A DNA stretch of 64,000 nt from Myxococcales bacterium 68-20 (lineage in GTDB: Bacteria; Myxococcota_A; Polyangia; Polyangiales; Polyangiaceae), in contig MKVQ01000016.1 in assembly GCA_001899635.1 (NCBI GenBank), positions 373,627 through 437,626 of the forward strand, read 5' to 3'. Position numbers and translations under genes: made by a program. Below the pieces are notes generated by a model that had not been told where the DNA came from, ran no database searches, and was given only the letters and a program-made list of their open reading frames with translations. Within the stretch, counting starts at the first letter, position 1; each line of letters starts with the position of its first letter. Shown here piece by piece: positions 34,000 through 43,031 of the stretch.

Positions 34000-35265
34000 C
34001 TACTGCGCGACTTTGTGCAGCGCGATGCCTGCACCTACAGCCCAGATGTCGTCAGGTCCCGAGCCCCAAATGGCATGGATCGCCTTCTGGACCGGGCGGC
34101 CGTCTAGAGAGACCGCGGCGAGGCGCCAGTTCAGACCATCCCAGCGACGGAGGCGGCCAAACTGTCCAGCGAGCCAAAACTCGCTCGGGGAGGCGGCCCA
34201 CGCCGCGGTGAGCCCATTCGGCGTAATCGGTCCGGTCGAGAACAATGTCCGGGTCCACGTGAACGGCGCACCCGCGCCATTGCTGACGCCAATGTGGACG
34301 TAACTTGTATTGTTGAGGTCGCTCGTGAAGCCGACGAGGTAGGCCTGCGTCGGCGAAACGGAGAAGCCGAACATCTCGTTCTTGGTCTCCGAAATAGGCG
34401 TGTGCGCTGGCTGCTCCGTTCGCCAGCTCGACCCGCCGTCGCCGGTCGGTACACGATGAGCGACCTTTCCTTGAATGATCGCGGACGGGGTGCGAACTCG
34501 TCCCGAGACCCAGATGTCGTCCGCGCTCGTCCCCCAAACCGCGTCGAAGTGGGCGGGGAGCTCGGTCGAGAGCGGATCGACGGTAAAGCCGGAGCCGCTG
34601 GGTCCGGCATAGTGCAGGAGGTAGCTCGGGTCGGCGTTGTCGACACGGTGAGGCACCGACGCAACCGCGTAGACGTCCGTCGCGCTCGTGCCCCAGATCG
34701 AGCGAATCGTCACTTCGGTCGTCACCTTCGTCCAGGTGATCGAGCTCGGGTTCGGACCCGTGCCATGCAAGAGCACGCCCGGCTCGATGGTGTTACCGCT
34801 CGGCGTCGCACCTCCGCCCGCCCAGAGATCCGTCGGCCCACTTCCCCAGATCGCGTAGAGCGGGACTCCCGCGGCATAGCTCTTTACCCACGCCGTGCCG
34901 TTCCAGCGGAGGATGTTGCCTTCGTCGCTGACGGTCCAGACGGTGCCCTGCCCGTCCCCCCACAGAGCGCGGAGCGTCTGATTGTCCGGCACGATGACGT
35001 GACACCAGCCTTCGTCCGTGCACCTCTTGCCGGTGCCGGAGTCCTCGACGTCTGCGTCGAGCTCATCGCCGATGCCACTGTCGACAGGGCCAGCGTCCGC
35101 GAGCTCGGATGAGGAGGCGTCCTCCCCGGAGATGGGCGCCGGCGCAGCGGCGTCTTCGTCCTCCGAACCGACCACGCCGAGCACACTGCCTTCACTACAG
35201 GCGACAGCGCCGATACCGATCGATGCCGCCACTGCGGCGAGTCGCAGATGCCACCTTGCGCTCAT
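34000..35265 (-). CDS. WGSGPxDVW beta-propeller lipoprotein (copy 1)
   Basis: A 421-residue lipoprotein (lipobox AVAC, Cys23) with an Asp/Ser-rich tether and repeated propeller motifs (IWGSGPTDLWAGG, IWGTSATDVYAVA, VWGTSADDIWVSG, IWGSGPDDIWAVG). It is a homologue of the next upstream gene and probably arose by duplication, but the two have diverged well beyond recent repeats. The start overlaps that gene as ATGA. The propeller is expected to be surface exposed or periplasmic; ligand unknown. Confidence 0.83.
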   Translation of the reverse strand: MSARWHLRLAAVAASIGIGAVACSEGSVLGVVGSEDEDAAAPAPISGEDASSSELADAGPVDSGIGDELDADVEDSGTGKRCTDEGWCHVIVPDNQTLRALWGDGQGTVWTVSDEGNILRWNGTAWVKSYAAGVPLYAIWGSGPTDLWAGGGATPSGNTIEPGVLLHGTGPNPSSITWTKVTTEVTIRSIWGTSATDVYAVASVPHRVDNADPSYLLHYAGPSGSGFTVDPLSTELPAHFDAVWGTSADDIWVSGRVRTPSAIIQGKVAHRVPTGDGGSSWRTEQPAHTPISETKNEMFGFSVSPTQAYLVGFTSDLNNTSYVHIGVSNGAGAPFTWTRTLFSTGPITPNGLTAAWAASPSEFWLAGQFGRLRRWDGLNWRLAAVSLDGRPVQKAIHAIWGSGPDDIWAVGAGIALHKVAQ

Positions 35266-36500
35266 TTCGTATCTCCGTGCGTCCCGGACTGCGGCCCGGA
35301 GTAGCGTAGGACGATGCCGTCGCCGACAGCCCAGACGTCCGCGGGGCCACTACCCCAGACGCCGTACAGGTGACGCTGGTCGGCCTTGGGCAGCGCCGCC
35401 CTCGACGGCTTCCACTCCGTGCCGTCGTAATGGAGGATCGTTCCGTTCTCGCCGACGGCCCACACGTCGTCGGCCGCCGCGGCCCAAACACCACGGAGGT
35501 TCTGGCTCGTCGGAGAATCGACGCCCTCCCAGGTCGCGCCGCCAGTGTAATGCTGGATCGCTCCACTGTTGCCGACGGCCCACACGTCGTTCGGGCCGGT
35601 GCCCCAGATGGAATTGAGGACGGAGAAGGTCGCCGTATCCAGCTCGGTCCACGTCGGCATGCCGCCATCCATCGCGGACGCACCGTTCGTGTGGCTAGCG
35701 AAGGAGGTGGTCGTCGTTCCCTTGGAGCCGACCATCCAGACGTCGTTCGGGCCGGAGCCCCAGATGCCGTAGATGACGTTGGTGTTGCCGAAAGTGTTCA
35801 GGGGCGTCCACCCCACGCCGCCGTCTCCCGGGCGCGTCCTCCAGCTCGTCTCGAACTGCCCGGCTTTGGCCAAGCGGTGTTTCCCGCTGATCCACACGTC
35901 CCCGGGCCCCGTCGCCCACACCGCGAAGAGCGGGCCGACCGAGGCTGGCCCCAGTTCGTTTTCGAAGATCGGCGTCTCGCGAACGAACGTGGCCGTGCCG
36001 TTCGAGAACCCCGTCGAGCGGTAGATGAGGCTCGCCGTGGAGACCACCCAGATGTCGTTCGGCCCGGTCCCGTAGACCGACTGGAGCGAGTAGTTCGTGT
36101 CGATCGGCGTCGACGTCCAGGTCGTTCCGTCCCAATGGATCACGCTCCCTTTTGCACCGACGGCCCAGACGTCGTTCGGCCCGCTGCCCCAGACGCTCGA
36201 GAGTCCGAGCCCGGACGAATGGCCCGTCGCCACTGGGACCCACTCGGGTTCGGCGCAGCCGTCCTCGGACGCTTCACAAGCATCCACCTCGGCATCGACG
36301 GCTGCGTCGCGTCCGTCTTCGAACGTACCGGCGTCGTTGCCAGCGTCTTCACCGGCGCTCGCGTCGACGGACGGCGAAGCGTCGTCCTCGCTCGAGTCGG
36401 CCTCTGCGCAGTTCGCGATGAACGCTCCGAGCCCGAGCAGCGCGACGAGCGCCATGCCGGGGGCGGCGCGATGCGCGCCCTGTTCGGTGACTCGCCTCAT
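35262..36500 (-). CDS. WGSGPxDVW beta-propeller lipoprotein (copy 2)
   Basis: From ATG 36500 the product is 412 residues with a lipoprotein signal (lipobox FIANC, Cys31), an acidic Asp/Ala/Ser tether (SVDASAGEDAGNDAG) and at least six propeller motifs (VWGSGPNDVWAVG, VYGTGPNDIWVVS, IWGSGPNDVWMVG, IWGTGPNDVWAVG, VWAAAADDVWAVG, VWGSGPADVWAVG). The repeats are better conserved than in the neighbouring copy. Both ends overlap other operon genes by ATGA. An open frame extends to 36893 but overlaps the cysteine-rich gene and lacks a signal peptide. Confidence 0.84.
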   Translation of the reverse strand: MRRVTEQGAHRAAPGMALVALLGLGAFIANCAEADSSEDDASPSVDASAGEDAGNDAGTFEDGRDAAVDAEVDACEASEDGCAEPEWVPVATGHSSGLGLSSVWGSGPNDVWAVGAKGSVIHWDGTTWTSTPIDTNYSLQSVYGTGPNDIWVVSTASLIYRSTGFSNGTATFVRETPIFENELGPASVGPLFAVWATGPGDVWISGKHRLAKAGQFETSWRTRPGDGGVGWTPLNTFGNTNVIYGIWGSGPNDVWMVGSKGTTTTSFASHTNGASAMDGGMPTWTELDTATFSVLNSIWGTGPNDVWAVGNSGAIQHYTGGATWEGVDSPTSQNLRGVWAAAADDVWAVGENGTILHYDGTEWKPSRAALPKADQRHLYGVWGSGPADVWAVGDGIVLRYSGPQSGTHGDTK

Positions 36501-37681
36501 TTCGTCACCACTCCTGCGTCGCTCTCGCATTCGACCATCACGCACACGCCGTTGATGCAAGGCTGGTCGGGAGCGCACCGATTCCCGCACGCCCCGCAGT
36601 GACGCGGGTTGAGCGATAGGTTCGTCTCGCACCCGTTCGTGATATCGCCGTCGCAGTCCCCCCAGCCGGGGGCACACTCCGTGACGCAGAAGCCGTTCTG
36701 GCAGCTGGTCGCGGTGTGAGCGCCGCCTCCGCAGCGGTTTCCGCAGGCCCCGCAATGGTTGGTGTCCGTGAGGAGATTGGCGCAGGTGTTGGCGCCACAA
36801 AAGGTCTCGTGCGGATCGCACGAGCACACGGGGACGTTCCCCTTGTCGGGGCGGATGATGCAGCGCTGCCCGGGAGCGCATCGATTCCCGCACGCCCCGC
36901 AGTTGTTCACGTCGTTCGTGATGACGACCTCACAACCGTCGGTGAGGTCCTCGTTGCAGTCCGCCGTCGCCGGGGTGCATTCAAAGTGCCCGCACTCGGC
37001 GTCCTTGCAGACCTGCACCATGTTGCGCGGCGCCTGCTTGGGCGGGCAGGCGTTCGAGCACGCGCCACAGTGCCTCAAGGTAGTATCCAGATTGACGCAC
37101 TCCGTTCCGCACCAGACCTTCGGCGGCAAGCACTCCGAGGCGCACACTCCGGCCGTGCACGCGCGCGTGCCGTTGGCGAGCGTGGGGCACACGATTCCGC
37201 AGCCTCCGCAGTTTTCGAGATCCCTGGACGAGTCGCTCTCGCACCCGTCATCGATGATCCCGTTGCAGTCCTGGGCGCCGGCGGGACACGTCACCACGCA
37301 CTTGCCGTCGACGCATCGTTCGAGCAGGCCGAGCCCTGGATAGGTAGGGCACGCGTTCCCGCACGCGCCGCAGTTGGCGTCGTCCGTGAGGAGGTTGGTC
37401 TCGCACAGGTACGAGGTTGCCCCGCCGGCCTTGGGGCACGTGTCGAAGGGGAACGGGCACTCCGTCGCGACACACATCTGGACATCGGGCGACGGGAGCG
37501 CGCTCGCTCCATCGGCGCTCGCGTCCTCGGTGGGCGGGACGAATCCGACCGTGCCGGTGCTCGCGTCGGGAGCGTATTCGGCGCCAACGTCGCGCACGGG
37601 CTCGACGCAGCCGAACACGAGCGCGAGCGTCACCGAGGAAATGAAGGCCGTGCCGAGGATCTTTCTCGTTCGTTCGTTCAT
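36497..37681 (-). CDS. Cysteine-repeat lipoprotein (CGACGNxC type)
   Basis: A 394-residue lipoprotein (lipobox VFGC, Cys25). The mature protein is built of about six units of the form N-C-G-A-C-G-N-x-C followed by GDCDGDITNGCE-like segments, giving over 40 Cys. This is the well-known cysteine-repeat surface lipoprotein type of myxobacteria, presumably stabilised by disulphides. It is the first of the five lipoproteins after the sigma factor and its partner (24 bp from the latter), which shows that the surface proteins belong to the sigma-controlled unit. Confidence 0.87.
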   Translation of the reverse strand: MNERTRKILGTAFISSVTLALVFGCVEPVRDVGAEYAPDASTGTVGFVPPTEDASADGASALPSPDVQMCVATECPFPFDTCPKAGGATSYLCETNLLTDDANCGACGNACPTYPGLGLLERCVDGKCVVTCPAGAQDCNGIIDDGCESDSSRDLENCGGCGIVCPTLANGTRACTAGVCASECLPPKVWCGTECVNLDTTLRHCGACSNACPPKQAPRNMVQVCKDAECGHFECTPATADCNEDLTDGCEVVITNDVNNCGACGNRCAPGQRCIIRPDKGNVPVCSCDPHETFCGANTCANLLTDTNHCGACGNRCGGGAHTATSCQNGFCVTECAPGWGDCDGDITNGCETNLSLNPRHCGACGNRCAPDQPCINGVCVMVECESDAGVVTK

Positions 37682-37705
37682 AGCGACCTGGGAAAAGAAG
37701 AAGGC

Positions 37706-38467
37706 CTAGAGCTGTGCCGCTCGCCGGACCGAAGGCGCGAGCGGGCTCGTCGGGTACGTCGTGAGGAACGTCGCTGCCGCGCGCTTGGCCTCCGCGTCGT
37801 GTCCGAGGCGCGCGAGCGCGTCGATGGCGATGGCGTCTCGCTCCTCGCGGAACGAACCACCGGCGAAACGTCGATTGCCGTCGGCGACCATCGACAACGC
37901 CTTCTCCGGATCGCTCGCAGCAACGCGACGGAGCGAGCCGAGGTGGCGTGTCTCTTCGAGCGGGTCGACCACGGTTGGCGCGGAGGGCGCCGGAGGCGGA
38001 TTCACCTGCGCGGTGACGGGAGGTCGCGCAGTGCGCGCGACGGGAGGAGAAGTGGGAACGGTCGGAAGCGATTTCACGGAGAGCGTGGGAATCTCCGGGG
38101 TCTCCGGCATCTCCGGGGTCTCCGGCGGCGCCATGACGGGCGCGGCCTCCGTGACCAGCGGCTCGACGGCGGCATCGTCCCGCCCGAGCCACGTCATCCC
38201 GACGCCCGCGCCGACGATCAGGACGGCGAGCCCAACGACGCCGGGCGTCGACCTCAGCCACTTGCCACCCGAGGGGGTAACGGGTGCGGTTGGCTTCGTC
38301 GAGACGTCGGCCGCGGTGAGCGCCGCGTTGAAACGCTCGAGGCCCTTCGCCTCGTCGTAGTCGACGCGGAACGCACGCTCGCGACCGAGCGCCTCGCGAA
38401 GGTCCAGCGGCTCGTCCAGATCGTCACCCAAGCGCACCGGATCGATGTCCTCTTCGTCAGCGCTCAT
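37706..38467 (-). CDS. Membrane protein downstream of ECF sigma, possible anti-sigma
   Basis: A 253-residue single-pass membrane protein: an acidic N-terminal cytoplasmic part (about 1-70), a transmembrane helix at about 77-95 (GVVGLAVLIVGAGVGMTWLG), a Pro/Thr/Glu-rich linker with PETPEMPETPEIP, and a C-terminal helical part that looks like a tetratricopeptide repeat (EKALSMVADGNRRFAGGSF, DALARLGHDAEAKRAAATFL). It has no zinc finger. Its place directly after the sigma gene, with an ATGA overlap, makes it the likely regulator of that sigma factor, but no known anti-sigma domain is visible. Confidence 0.75.
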   Translation of the reverse strand: MSADEEDIDPVRLGDDLDEPLDLREALGRERAFRVDYDEAKGLERFNAALTAADVSTKPTAPVTPSGGKWLRSTPGVVGLAVLIVGAGVGMTWLGRDDAAVEPLVTEAAPVMAPPETPEMPETPEIPTLSVKSLPTVPTSPPVARTARPPVTAQVNPPPAPSAPTVVDPLEETRHLGSLRRVAASDPEKALSMVADGNRRFAGGSFREERDAIAIDALARLGHDAEAKRAAATFLTTYPTSPLAPSVRRAAQL

Positions 38468-39129
38468 TTCGTTTCCCTCACGGAGAGGGGATCGCGCGTG
38501 AGCCGCGCGTACTCCCGACGAAACTCCTGCCTCGCGGCCCTGAGGCGCGAGTACACGGTCACAACTGGGATCCCGAGGCCAGCCGCGATGGACTCACACG
38601 ACTCTTCCTCGATCTCGAACAGGATGAAGAGCGTGCGCTTCTCGAGGTCGAGCGCCTGCAGCGCGCGTCCGACCAACGTGAGCGACTCCGTCGCGCGCAC
38701 GACGTCCTCCTGGCTCTGCGAGGGAGCCTCGGCCGACGAGAGCGCCGTCTCGTCGAGGACCTCCGGGTGGCGACGCCGCGTGCGACGGTCGTGGGAGAAC
38801 ACTCGGAGCGCGATGCTCGCGAGCCAGGTCGTCGGCTTCGCGGCGTTGCTCGTGGAGCCGCCGAGACGATGAGCAACGAGGAAGACCTCTTGAACGAGGT
38901 CATCGATGCTCTGCGGAGGCGCGCCGAGACGAACGAGGAACGTGGCGACGAAGCGCGCGTGCTCTCGAAAGAGCACGTCGGCGCCGACGATTCCTTCCGA
39001 CACGGGAGCCTGCTCTCTGCCCTGGCCTGGACCTGAGGCTTCCGTCATGGCCATGTGCCACGGCGGGCTCGGATCATTCAGTTTCGTATAGTGCCCCGCC
39101 TGCACCGCGGGCACCACCGAAGTCGCCAT
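38464..39129 (-). CDS. ECF sigma factor heading the lipoprotein operon
   Basis: An ECF sigma factor of up to 221 residues. Region 2 (ADVLFREHARFVATFLVRLGA, DDLVQEVFLVAHRLGG, RVFSHDRRTRRRH) and region 4 (LEKRTLFILFEIEEESCESIA, VVTVYSRLRAARQEFRREY) are intact. ATG 39129 gives the longest form; ATG 39054 or 39048 (MAMTEASGP) would remove an atypical N-terminal 25 residues and is just as likely. It is the first gene of a unit that continues through the membrane partner and five lipoproteins, so it probably controls display of those proteins. Confidence 0.87.
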   Translation of the reverse strand: MATSVVPAVQAGHYTKLNDPSPPWHMAMTEASGPGQGREQAPVSEGIVGADVLFREHARFVATFLVRLGAPPQSIDDLVQEVFLVAHRLGGSTSNAAKPTTWLASIALRVFSHDRRTRRRHPEVLDETALSSAEAPSQSQEDVVRATESLTLVGRALQALDLEKRTLFILFEIEEESCESIAAGLGIPVVTVYSRLRAARQEFRREYARLTRDPLSVRETK

Positions 39130-39175
39130 GACCGTTACTGCCCGGCGACGGCAGGTTTGGTGTGTTTATTTTCGG
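39130..39175 (-). promoter_or_regulatory. AT-rich gap with inverted repeats before ECF sigma gene
   Basis: This 46-bp gap is unusually AT-rich at one end (on the minus strand GAAAATAAACACACC) and contains the inverted repeat CTGCC-N7-GGCAG (39138-39154) inside a wider GACCG/CGGTC pair (39130-39134, 39173-39177). It may hold the sigma promoter or a leader structure. Evidence is limited to composition and symmetry. Confidence 0.35.
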
Positions 39176-40279
39176 TCAGAGCTCGAAGTAGAGCCCGACC
39201 GCGGCGGCACCTCCCAGAACGGGGACAGTGAGCACGGCCGTTCTTGGGACAGCTCGAGCCTGCGCGTCACCCCCCAAGCCGACGACGCCGATCTGCGCTC
39301 GTCGCAGGGTCACGACGAGGTCCGTCGCGAACAGCAAACCCCAGGAGAGGCTCGCCCCGTTGCCGGCGACGGGGATCCGCACCTCACCGCGCAAGGGCAT
39401 CGCGAGCCAGGGCCGCGAGGGGGTGCGACCATCGAGGAAGCCGAGGCCTCGCGTCTCCACCAAGCCCCAGCCGAGGCCGAGGCAGGCGCGGAGCTCGATT
39501 CGCCACGCGGGGCTCGCGGCGCACGCGTCGGCGCGTCCGGCATAGAGCCGGGTCTCGACCTCGCCCGATCCGAGTGGTGAGGTGGCGGCCGTCGCTGCAA
39601 CGATGGCCGTGCGTGTCTCGAGGTAGCGAGACCACCGAATGTCGATGCCGGCGCTGAAGAGCGGCCTTGCTCCCGGAAGCGCGGTCCACAAGACCCCAGC
39701 TTCTCCTCTCAGAGTGGCCTGGTGCCCGGTGCGTCGGGCGCTCCTGCGTGTCGGACCAGGAGAAGGCCGAGCCGGAGACCGAGATCGAGAGACAGGTGAG
39801 CGCGCGGGTGAAGGGGGGGGTGAAGGCACCGGCAACGGCACGGCGTCCGGCGTGGTGGCCGGCTCCTCCTCCGCGCCGAAGAACGTGGCTTCGACCGCCA
39901 CGGCAATCGACAAAGCGAGCGCGGTCCTGAGCTCCGTGCATCCGGAGGGGAGGTTTGTGACCTTTCGTTGACCGACGAGGACGCCGTCTCGATGGAGCCC
40001 GTAGACGACGGCGCCCTCGTCCCTCCTCACGGCGATCGAGATCCGGCGGTCGATCTCTTCGTGTCCGAGCCATCGCGCGACCGCCGGGACGAGGCTCCCG
40101 GCCTCCAGGCACTCGTCAGGCTCGACCGCGAAGGCTTCGGCGAGCGGGCGTTTCGGGGCGTCGTCAGCGGCCGCGGCAGGCGACGAGATGCACGCGGCTG
40201 CAATCGCGATGCACGTGAAGCCACCCCAGCGATGGCGCAACACTGCTGACAGTAGATACGCAAAGCTCCGTCGCGACAA
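39176..40279 (-). CDS. Exported protein with barrel-like C-terminus, unknown function
   Basis: A 367-residue protein with a signal peptide (cleavage after SSPAAAA), a region of about 90 residues (LAEAFAVEPDECLEAGSLVP, GHEEIDRRISIAVRRD), a Pro/Ser/Arg-rich linker, and a C-terminal part of about 180 residues with alternating hydrophobic strands that ends AVGLYFEL. The layout (periplasmic domain, linker, small outer-membrane barrel) is common in myxobacterial genomes, but no function is known. It is on the same strand as and just upstream of the ECF sigma gene, so it could be part of that unit. Confidence 0.68.
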   Translation of the reverse strand: MSRRSFAYLLSAVLRHRWGGFTCIAIAAACISSPAAAADDAPKRPLAEAFAVEPDECLEAGSLVPAVARWLGHEEIDRRISIAVRRDEGAVVYGLHRDGVLVGQRKVTNLPSGCTELRTALALSIAVAVEATFFGAEEEPATTPDAVPLPVPSPPPSPARSPVSRSRSPARPSPGPTRRSARRTGHQATLRGEAGVLWTALPGARPLFSAGIDIRWSRYLETRTAIVAATAATSPLGSGEVETRLYAGRADACAASPAWRIELRACLGLGWGLVETRGLGFLDGRTPSRPWLAMPLRGEVRIPVAGNGASLSWGLLFATDLVVTLRRAQIGVVGLGGDAQARAVPRTAVLTVPVLGGAAAVGLYFEL

Positions 40280-40377
40280 GCCGACGACGCCGTACGGGTG
40301 AGCTCATGGCGAACGGACTCGTGCCGGCGTTGGAAGAGGTCAGCTGTGCACCACGCTCCGTCCTGTCGGCACGCGCT

Positions 40378-41865
40378 TCACTCTCCGATGCGGCTGCTCG
40401 TGAAGATGCCGAGCGCCGGACCGATGGCGAAGGTCACGAACAGGAAGCGCGCCGCCGTCGACACGCCTGCGACCTCGAGGGAGCTGCCGAGCCCGCCGAG
40501 GTTCGCCACCATGCCCGCAAGCGCTGCGCCGAGGGACGTCGCGAAGAGCTGGACGGTCGTGAGCGAGGACGACGCGACGAGCGCCTCGTCTTCGCGAGCG
40601 GCTCCGAGCACCCGCGTGAGGAGGTGCGGCCAGGCGAGACCGACGCCGAAGCCGACGGCGACGAGCGCGAGGCACGTCGGCGCGAGCTGCCAGAACGAGC
40701 CGGCGCTCGGACGAGGGACGAGGACGGCGAGCGCGCACATGCCGGCGAACATCAGCGCCGGCGCGAGCCTGAAGACCCGAGAGACCCGCTTGCCCGTCGC
40801 GCCCGCGCTCGAGATGGAGCCGAGCGTCCAGCCTGCAGCCATGAGCGCCGCGAGATAACCAGCCGCGAGCGGCGACTGACCATGCAGCGTCTGGAAGAAC
40901 AGCGGCATGAAGATCTCGCTGCTCGTCACCGTCACGGCCAAGAGGCACATCGTCGCGTAGAGCGCCCAGAACGGCGACGTGAGCTGGAAGGCCCCGCGTG
41001 GAAGGAGTCGTCGCGGCGAGCGCTTCTCGACGAAGACGAGGAGAACGCTCACGACACCGGCCACCGCGATGCCCGCGGCGTTCCACGCGACGCTCGTGCT
41101 CACGCTGCCGGCCGAGAGCGCGAGAACGGCCGTCATGAGGAGGCTGAGCTGCGTGACCGCGATGGGGGAGCCCGCGCCCGCGCCTGCGCCCGCGCTTCGC
41201 TTCGGCAAGACGGTCACGGCGAGCGCCGTGAACAGGATCGTGATCGGCAAGAGTGACCAGAAGGCCGCTCGCCAGGCGCCCATCTCGGCGAAGACACCAC
41301 CGACCGCAGGGCCGATGAGCGTGGCGATGCCCCACATGCCCGACAGGATCGTCATCGCTCGCGGCCACAAGCGCTCTTCGAAGACGAGGCGGATCAGCGC
41401 GTAGGGCAGCGCGAAGAGCAGTCCGCCTCCGAAGCCCTGGATGGCGCGCCCGACGAGGAGCATCGCCATCGACCACGCACCGGCGCAGATGAGCGCTCCG
41501 AGCCCGAAGACGATGGCCGCGACTGCATAGGCGGCTTTCGAGCCGAACCGCTCCAAGAGCTTGGCAGACAGCGCCGAGCCGACGATGGAGGTCACGACGA
41601 AGAGCGCCGTGCTCCACGCGTAGTACTCGAGCCCCCCGATGTCGTGGACGACGGACGGAAGGATGGTCGTCGCGACGTAGATGTTCGTCGCGTGAAGACC
41701 GACGCCGCCCGCGAGGACGAGCGACCGAACGGCGTTCGCCCCGGAGAAGAGCTCGCTCCAGCTCGCCTCCGACATCGCGCCCGTAGGCGGGGCCTCTTGC
41801 CGGGCCGGGGCGATCGGCCGGATCTCGGGATCGAGCGGCTCGACGTTCGAATCGATCCTGTTCAC
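40378..41865 (-). CDS. MFS drug exporter, DHA2 (EmrB/QacA) type
   Basis: A major facilitator superfamily protein of 495 residues from GTG 41865, with about 14 hydrophobic helices, the DHA2 number. Visible motifs include the motif A-like loop SAKLLERFGSKAAY after helix 2 and motif C-like GPAVGGVFAEMG in helix 5. It should export hydrophobic compounds by proton antiport. A TTG at 41901 and an ATG at 41775 are alternative starts. It is downstream of a broken oxidoreductase gene on the same strand, 96 bp away. Confidence 0.87.
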   Translation of the reverse strand: MNRIDSNVEPLDPEIRPIAPARQEAPPTGAMSEASWSELFSGANAVRSLVLAGGVGLHATNIYVATTILPSVVHDIGGLEYYAWSTALFVVTSIVGSALSAKLLERFGSKAAYAVAAIVFGLGALICAGAWSMAMLLVGRAIQGFGGGLLFALPYALIRLVFEERLWPRAMTILSGMWGIATLIGPAVGGVFAEMGAWRAAFWSLLPITILFTALAVTVLPKRSAGAGAGAGSPIAVTQLSLLMTAVLALSAGSVSTSVAWNAAGIAVAGVVSVLLVFVEKRSPRRLLPRGAFQLTSPFWALYATMCLLAVTVTSSEIFMPLFFQTLHGQSPLAAGYLAALMAAGWTLGSISSAGATGKRVSRVFRLAPALMFAGMCALAVLVPRPSAGSFWQLAPTCLALVAVGFGVGLAWPHLLTRVLGAAREDEALVASSSLTTVQLFATSLGAALAGMVANLGGLGSSLEVAGVSTAARFLFVTFAIGPALGIFTSSRIGE

Positions 41866-41961
41866 GAGCGGAGACCTAGCGTTCGTGACGCGCGGCCGCA
41901 AAAGCCATGACGAAGCATTGGCGCCCTGCCAATTCGTCGGAGCTTCGCGGCTGAGCTCGGC

Positions 41962-43006
41962 TCACGCCGGTCGAGACACGCGGAGCACGAGCTTGCCGGT
42001 CGTCGTACCGCTCTCGAGCGCGCGATGGGCGTCGGCGACGCGCTCGAAGTCGAACGCACGGGTGGAGGGCGGACGGATCTTCTTCTCGGCCACGAGCTGC
42101 ATCAGACGCTGCATGGCCTCGGCGAGGAGCTCCTTCTCCTCGAAGAGGTAGGAGAGGTTGAACGCCATGACGCTCTTGTTGTCGTTCGTGAGGTCGAGCG
42201 GATTGAAACGTGGCGTGCGGAGCCAGTCGACCGCGAGCTTCGGCCAGCTCGGCGTCCCGGCGCCTCGTCGCATCATCGCGGCGAAGCCGTAGATGACGAG
42301 CCGGCCGGTCGAGCGAAGATGCGCGTAGCTCTCCGCGAGCGTGGAGACGCCGTTCGCGTCGAGGATGACGTCGTAGCCCTTCGGAGCAAGACGCTCGGCC
42401 GCGCGCCAGAGATCCTCCGAGCTCTTGTCGATCACGTGGGCGGCGCCCCACTCCTTTGCCGCGGCGACCTTCTCCGGCCGTCCGACGACGCCGATCGCGT
42501 TCAGCCCCGCGTGCGCGCGCGAGCTGGAGAAGGGCACCGCCGACGCCACCGGCTGCCGAGTGAACGAGGATCGTCGACCCTTTTCGCGGATGCGCCAGCT
42601 CGAAGAGCGCGTAGTCGGCGGTCAGGAAGACGACGGCGAAGCCGGCGGCGGCGTCCATGCTCCAGTCGTCCGGGATGGCAAACGTCTGGTGCTCGGGGAC
42701 GGCGACGCTCGTCGCATAGCCGTCGAAGCGCGTGAGGGCGATGACACGATCGCCGACCGCGCGCGAGGTGACGCGGGAGCCGACCTTGTCGATTCGCCCC
42801 GCGACCTCGAAGCCGGGCGTGATCGGCCAGCCGACGTACTCCTTCGCCGACGCGTAGAGGCCCATGCGCACGATGCAGTCGGCGTAATTGACGCCGATCG
42901 CCTCGACCGCGACGCGCACGTCGTGGTCCCCGCAGTCGGGATCTGCGGCCTCCTCGAGCTCGAGTCGTTCCCAGCCACCGGCCTTGTGGATGCGTACGCG
43001 CTTCAC
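41962..43006 (-). pseudogene. Quinone oxidoreductase/VAT1-like MDR gene with frameshift
   Basis: The N-terminal half (43006 down to about 42520) reads as a zinc-free medium-chain reductase: GVNYADCIVRMGLYASAKEY, GWPITPGFEVAGRIDKVG, and ILVHSAAGGVGGALLQLA. The C-terminal half continues only in another frame (42549-41962: AGLNAIGVVGRPEKVAAAKEWGA to TTTGKLVLRVSRPA). One surplus base in an alternating CG run near 42515-42525 explains the switch; removing it gives LLQLARHAGLNAIGVVG, the expected family sequence. The rest is intact, so this is either a very recent mutation or an error in the assembly. The enzyme would reduce quinones or enones with NADPH. Confidence 0.82.
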
Positions 43007-43031
43007 GCGGCGGCATCCTAGCGCGCCGTCG

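Noticed and set aside
36497..37681. CRISPR-like periodic repeats
   Set aside because: The periodicity is the protein-level cysteine repeat CGACGNxC in a coding frame; spacers and repeats of CRISPR size are absent.
38088..38130. Short tandem DNA repeat (TCTCCGGG units)
   Set aside because: It is the in-frame PETPEMPETPEIP linker of a membrane protein and is too short to be a mobile or regulatory repeat.
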